DNA of 8,291 nucleotides from CAZERT01 sp964630015. Its GTDB lineage: Bacteria > Patescibacteriota > Microgenomatia > UBA10105 > UBA927. Below the pieces are notes generated by a model, which was not told the origin of the DNA, ran no database searches, and was given only the letters and a program-made list of their open reading frames with translations. The translations under genes and the position numbers were made by a program. Location: the NCBI GenBank assembly GCA_964630015.1, contig CAZVTJ010000039.1:1-8291 (forward strand), written 5' to 3'. Below, piece by piece: positions 5,546-8,291 of the stretch; position 1 is the first letter of the stretch; every line of letters begins with the position of its first letter.

Positions 5546-7570
5546 ATGGATCTACAACTGATTGCACTCTTTACTGCTCCGCTTACCGCAATTATTGCGC
5601 TTATTTATGGCGCGTTTCTTATTAAGAAAGTCACCGCAGCCAATCCAGGCAACACAAAACTCCAGTCCATTGCCAAGGCGGTTTCTGACGGTGCTATGGC
5701 ATACCTTGCCAAACAATTTTCCGTCGTCGTGCCGTTTATGCTTGTTCTTGCCGTCATTATCGCCCTCACCCTTGGCACCGGTATTGCCGCAACGTTCCTG
5801 TTGGGTGCGGTATTCTCCGCAATCATCGGATATGTCGGGATGTGGATTGCCGTCAGGGCAAATGTCCGCACAGCCCACGCGGCAACGCTTGGCCTCAACC
5901 CGGCGCTCAAAATCGCCTTCGGTGCAGGAACCGTCAACGGAATGCTTGTTGTTGGTTTAGGCCTTTTGGGAGTTTCCATTATCTATATGTGGAGTTATTT
6001 TTCCTTCATTGCGCAAGGTGCTGACATGGTTGCAAAACAGGCAACAACAGTACTTGTCGGGTACGGGTTCGGTGCAGCCCTTATCGCACTCTTCATGCGG
6101 GTAGGCGGCGGTATATTTACCAAAGCGGCTGATGTCGGTGCGGACCTTGTGGGGAAAGTCGAAAAGGGGATTCCTGAAGACGATCCCAGAAACCCGGCAA
6201 CTATTGCCGATAACGTCGGCGATAACGTCGGCGATTGTGCCGGAATGGCTGCGGATGTGTTTGAATCCTATGCATTAACCATCGTATCCGCCATGATTTT
6301 GGGTGGCACGATGTTTGGTATTAAGGGAGTGGTATTTCCGCTGTTGGCACGGTCAGGCGCAATCCTGACATCTATCTTGGGATCGTTCTTCGTTAAAGCG
6401 AAAAACGATGCGGAAAATCCGCTAAATCCGCTCATCCGCGGGTTTATCATTTCCGCAGTCGCGGCAGTTATCATATTCATGTTCCTGGCAAATTACCTGC
6501 TGGGCGAACCAAAAGCCGGCTATGCGGCAATTGCTGGTATCGTTGCCATGGTCGGACTGTTGGTCATCACGAAATACTATACCGGACCGGGCGAAAAACC
6601 GATCGTGGGAATTGCAACGGCATCCAGGACAGGCGCCGGAACAAATCTTATCTCCGGTCTTGCCTACGGTATGGAATCGACCTTCATGTCCGTTTTGGTC
6701 GTAGCCGCAGCAATATTCGCCGGCTATGCACTGATGGGATTTTACGGAATCTCGCTTGCCGGCATGGGAATGCTTGCAACTACCGGCATCATCATGGCAC
6801 TTGATACCTTTGGTCCTATTTCCGACAATGCCCAGGGCATGGTGGAAATGGCGGGACTCAAGGGAAAAGCGCCAGTCGTCACGGGAAATCTTGACGCGGT
6901 CGGCAATACGACCAAAGCACTCACCAAGGGCTTTGCGGTCGGATCTGCTGCCGTTGCGGCAAGCTCATTATTTGCTACCTATTTTGAGGCAACGGGGCTT
7001 ACATCAATTGATATTGCCAACCCGAAAGTATTCATCGGATTGCTTTTGGGCGGTGCAATGCCGTTCCTGTTCAGCTCCCGGCTCATCGGATCGGTTGGAC
7101 GTGCCGCATTTGAAGTTGTCGAGGAAGTCCGCCGGCAATTTAGGGAAATCAAGGGAATCATGACCGGAAAAGCGCTTCCCGATTACTCGCGTGCAGTTGC
7201 TATTGTTACGGCTGCGGCACAACGAGAACTGGTGCTTCCGGCTGTCATCGTTGTCCTGATGCCGATTGCCGCAGGGCTGCTGGGTGCGCAAGCGCTGGGT
7301 GGGTTCCTGGGTGGCGTCGTAGTTGTCGGACTGATGCTGGCACTGTTTATGTGCAATGCAGGCGGTGCATGGGACAATTCGAAAAAGTACATCGAAGACG
7401 GAAATTTCGGCGGAAAAGGATCCGACACGCATAAAGCGGCAGTCGTCGGAGATACCGTCGGTGATCCGCTTAAAGATACGGCAGGACCCGCACTCAACCC
7501 GATGATGAAAATCGTTCAGGTTGTTGCACTCCTTATTGCTCCGCTTGTGGTAAGCATGATCGGGAAGTAA
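5546..7570 (+). CDS. hppA: K+-independent proton-translocating membrane pyrophosphatase
   Basis: Integral membrane enzyme that hydrolyses pyrophosphate to two phosphates and pumps protons out of the cytoplasm. It is 674 aa with many hydrophobic segments; the family has about 16 membrane helices. Substrate-site motifs: DVGADLVGKVEKG at 196-208, EDDPRNPATIADNVGDN at 211-227 with the second DNVGD repeat, DNAQGMVEM at 427-435, CNAGGAWDNSKK at 603-614, and GDTVGDPLKDT at 635-645. The sequence GNTTKALTKG (453-462) carries Lys457 at the position that is Ala in K+-dependent enzymes, and Thr460; by known family rules this predicts K+ independence, and characterised K+-independent members pump H+ rather than Na+. 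The start has a good AAAGGA site. It sits between gyrB (103 nt before) and gyrA (93 nt after), same strand. No frameshift or missing motif seen. In cells with little respiration it could help maintain the proton gradient (inference). Confidence 0.96.
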   Translation: MDLQLIALFTAPLTAIIALIYGAFLIKKVTAANPGNTKLQSIAKAVSDGAMAYLAKQFSVVVPFMLVLAVIIALTLGTGIAATFLLGAVFSAIIGYVGMWIAVRANVRTAHAATLGLNPALKIAFGAGTVNGMLVVGLGLLGVSIIYMWSYFSFIAQGADMVAKQATTVLVGYGFGAALIALFMRVGGGIFTKAADVGADLVGKVEKGIPEDDPRNPATIADNVGDNVGDCAGMAADVFESYALTIVSAMILGGTMFGIKGVVFPLLARSGAILTSILGSFFVKAKNDAENPLNPLIRGFIISAVAAVIIFMFLANYLLGEPKAGYAAIAGIVAMVGLLVITKYYTGPGEKPIVGIATASRTGAGTNLISGLAYGMESTFMSVLVVAAAIFAGYALMGFYGISLAGMGMLATTGIIMALDTFGPISDNAQGMVEMAGLKGKAPVVTGNLDAVGNTTKALTKGFAVGSAAVAASSLFATYFEATGLTSIDIANPKVFIGLLLGGAMPFLFSSRLIGSVGRAAFEVVEEVRRQFREIKGIMTGKALPDYSRAVAIVTAAAQRELVLPAVIVVLMPIAAGLLGAQALGGFLGGVVVVGLMLALFMCNAGGAWDNSKKYIEDGNFGGKGSDTHKAAVVGDTVGDPLKDTAGPALNPMMKIVQVVALLIAPLVVSMIGK

Positions 7571-7585
7571 TCCAAAAACCGGTCT

Positions 7586-7612
7586 TTGTTGGTCGGAAGC
7601 GGACCGTATAAA
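7586..7612 (+). promoter_or_regulatory. Weak candidate gyrA promoter in the hppA-gyrA gap
   Basis: TATAAA (7607-7612, 5/6) is preceded 15-16 nt upstream by a poor -35 (TTGTTG at 7586-7591, 3/6). GACC at 7602-7605, just upstream of the box, can pair with GGTC at 7581-7584 or with GGTC at 7591-7594, so two exclusive small hairpins are possible. No T-run follows, so this is not an intrinsic terminator. The 93-bp gap holds no gene. Confidence 0.25.
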
Positions 7613-7651
7613 CAATTCCGTGTGCCGGATGGGTAGGGCGCATGGGAAATG

Positions 7652-7657
7652 AAAGGA
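7652..7657 (+). promoter_or_regulatory. Ribosome binding site deciding the gyrA start (AAAGGA)
   Basis: AAAGGA lies 6 nt before GTG 7664. An in-frame ATG at 7649 overlaps the beginning of this site and has no equally good site before it. The same hexamer at matching distance precedes pilT and hppA, so the GTG is preferred. Confidence 0.65.
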
Positions 7658-7663
7658 ATCGTT

Positions 7664-8291
7664 GTGAATATCGGAAAAGTCATACAAACGGAAATCATAT
7701 CAGAAATGCAGAAATCCTATCTGGATTATGCAATGTCCGTTATCGTGGCGCGCGCGCTTCCCGATGTAAAAGACGGCCTGAAACCGGTTCACAGACGGAT
7801 CCTGTATGCCATGCACCAAATGGGGCTGTCGCATACGTCTCATTACACGAAAAGCGCCAAAGTAGTCGGGGAAGTACTGGGAAAATACCATCCGCACGGC
7901 GATTCTTCAGTCTATGAAGCCATTGTCCGGCTAGCGCAAGATTTTTCCATGCGGTACCAGCTGGTTGATGGCCAGGGAAACTTCGGCTCCATCGACGGCG
8001 ATCCCGCAGCTGCCATGCGGTATACCGAATGCCGGCTTTCGGCAATCTCGGCGGAAATGCTGTTTGATATCGAAAAGGAAACCGTTGATTTTATTCCCAA
8101 TTTTGACGGAACGATCGACGAACCGGTTTACCTGCCGGCAAAACTTCCCAACCTGTTGCTCATGGGATCGGAGGGTATTGCTGTTGGTATGGCAACCAAA
8201 ATCCCACCACATAACCTTTCCGAAATCATCGATGCGCTCCAGGCAATGATGGCCTCCATGACCATCGAAAAGCAAGCGACAGAGGGTGAAG
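7664..8291 (+). CDS. gyrA: DNA gyrase subunit A, N-terminal part, cut by window edge
   Basis: DNA-cleaving subunit of gyrase, partner of GyrB. 209 codons are visible, about a quarter of a full protein. Starting at GTG (MNIGKVIQTEIISEM) the winged-helix domain follows: DYAMSVIVARALPDVKDGLK at 21-40, PVHRRILYAM at 41-50, and the quinolone-resistance-determining region KYHPHGDSSVYEAIVR at 74-89. Catalytic Tyr120 sits in AAMRYTECRL, preceded by Arg119. GIAVGMATKIPPHNL at 171-185 is also typical. Ser81 and Glu85 occupy the positions of E. coli Ser83 and Asp87, a Ser-plus-acidic pair that is the quinolone-susceptible type. An ATG start at 7649 would add MKGIV. The C-terminal GyrA box lies outside the window, so ParC cannot be formally excluded; the nearby gyrB supports GyrA. 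It lies 93 nt after hppA on the same strand. Confidence 0.93.
   Translation, partial: MNIGKVIQTEIISEMQKSYLDYAMSVIVARALPDVKDGLKPVHRRILYAMHQMGLSHTSHYTKSAKVVGEVLGKYHPHGDSSVYEAIVRLAQDFSMRYQLVDGQGNFGSIDGDPAAAMRYTECRLSAISAEMLFDIEKETVDFIPNFDGTIDEPVYLPAKLPNLLLMGSEGIAVGMATKIPPHNLSEIIDALQAMMASMTIEKQATEGE

Noticed and set aside
6209..6233. Tandem 12-bp repeat GATAACGTCGGC in hppA
   Set aside because: It encodes the universal DNVGDNVGD pyrophosphate/metal-binding motif of the family, so it reflects protein constraint and not a DNA repeat element.
7579..7612. Terminator between hppA and gyrA
   Set aside because: The possible stems are only 4-6 bp and no T-run follows, so an intrinsic terminator is not supported.
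7004..7687. Long open frame (227 codons) on the minus strand opposite the hppA end
   Set aside because: It lies antisense to the fully conserved C-terminal third of hppA and the following gap, has low-complexity His/Asn/Arg-rich composition with no recognisable motif, and is explained by codon bias of the real gene.
1..8291. Alternative genetic code (UGA as glycine, as in some CPR groups)
   Set aside because: All coding frames are complete with standard stops (TAG, TAG, TAA, TAA) and contain no internal TGA needing reassignment.
1..8291. Mobile element, CRISPR array, defence cassette, tRNA or rRNA
   Set aside because: No transposase, integrase, regularly spaced repeats, cloverleaf or rRNA-like sequence was recognised; nearly every base is accounted for by six housekeeping genes and short gaps.

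Overview
The window looks like a chromosomal housekeeping segment from a bacterium. The best guess for lineage is the Candidate Phyla Radiation (Patescibacteria), at moderate confidence. The pointers are a short delta-prime-like DNA polymerase III subunit starting MHAYLLVGG, a membrane proton pyrophosphatase placed between the two gyrase genes, type IV pilus ATPases, very short intergenic gaps and several genes without a usable Shine-Dalgarno site. None of these is decisive alone. All reading frames run through with the standard code. The four visible stops are TAG, TAG, TAA and TAA, so there is no sign of UGA recoding.

Layout: two blocks diverge from a 41-bp gap (2737-2777). Leftward on the minus strand are pilB (assembly ATPase, 1015-2736) and then pilT (retraction ATPase, starting at 1001 and running off the left edge). 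They are 13 nt apart and almost certainly co-transcribed. Rightward on the plus strand are holB (2778-3473), gyrB (3523-5442), hppA (K+-independent proton-pumping pyrophosphatase, 5546-7570) and gyrA (from 7664, running off the right edge).

Regulation that can be read from the sequence: the divergent gap carries -10-like boxes so close to both start codons that pilB and holB may be leaderless or nearly so. A stem-loop with a U-rich tail sits between holB and gyrB. The only good promoter match for gyrB lies upstream of it, so the hairpin would be at the very 5' end of the gyrB transcript, as in an attenuator. By contrast pilT, hppA and gyrA each have a clear AAAGGA ribosome binding site 6-8 nt from the start.

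How the genes fit together: HolB and gyrase serve replication and DNA topology. HppA hydrolyses pyrophosphate, which polymerases release, and uses the energy to pump protons. PilB and PilT drive extension and retraction of a surface pilus. I found no mobile element, CRISPR array, tRNA, rRNA or unknown gene cassette, and no gene-free stretch longer than about 105 bp. The points worth following up are the compact promoter and leader architecture and the gyrB-hppA-gyrA order, not a new enzyme system.
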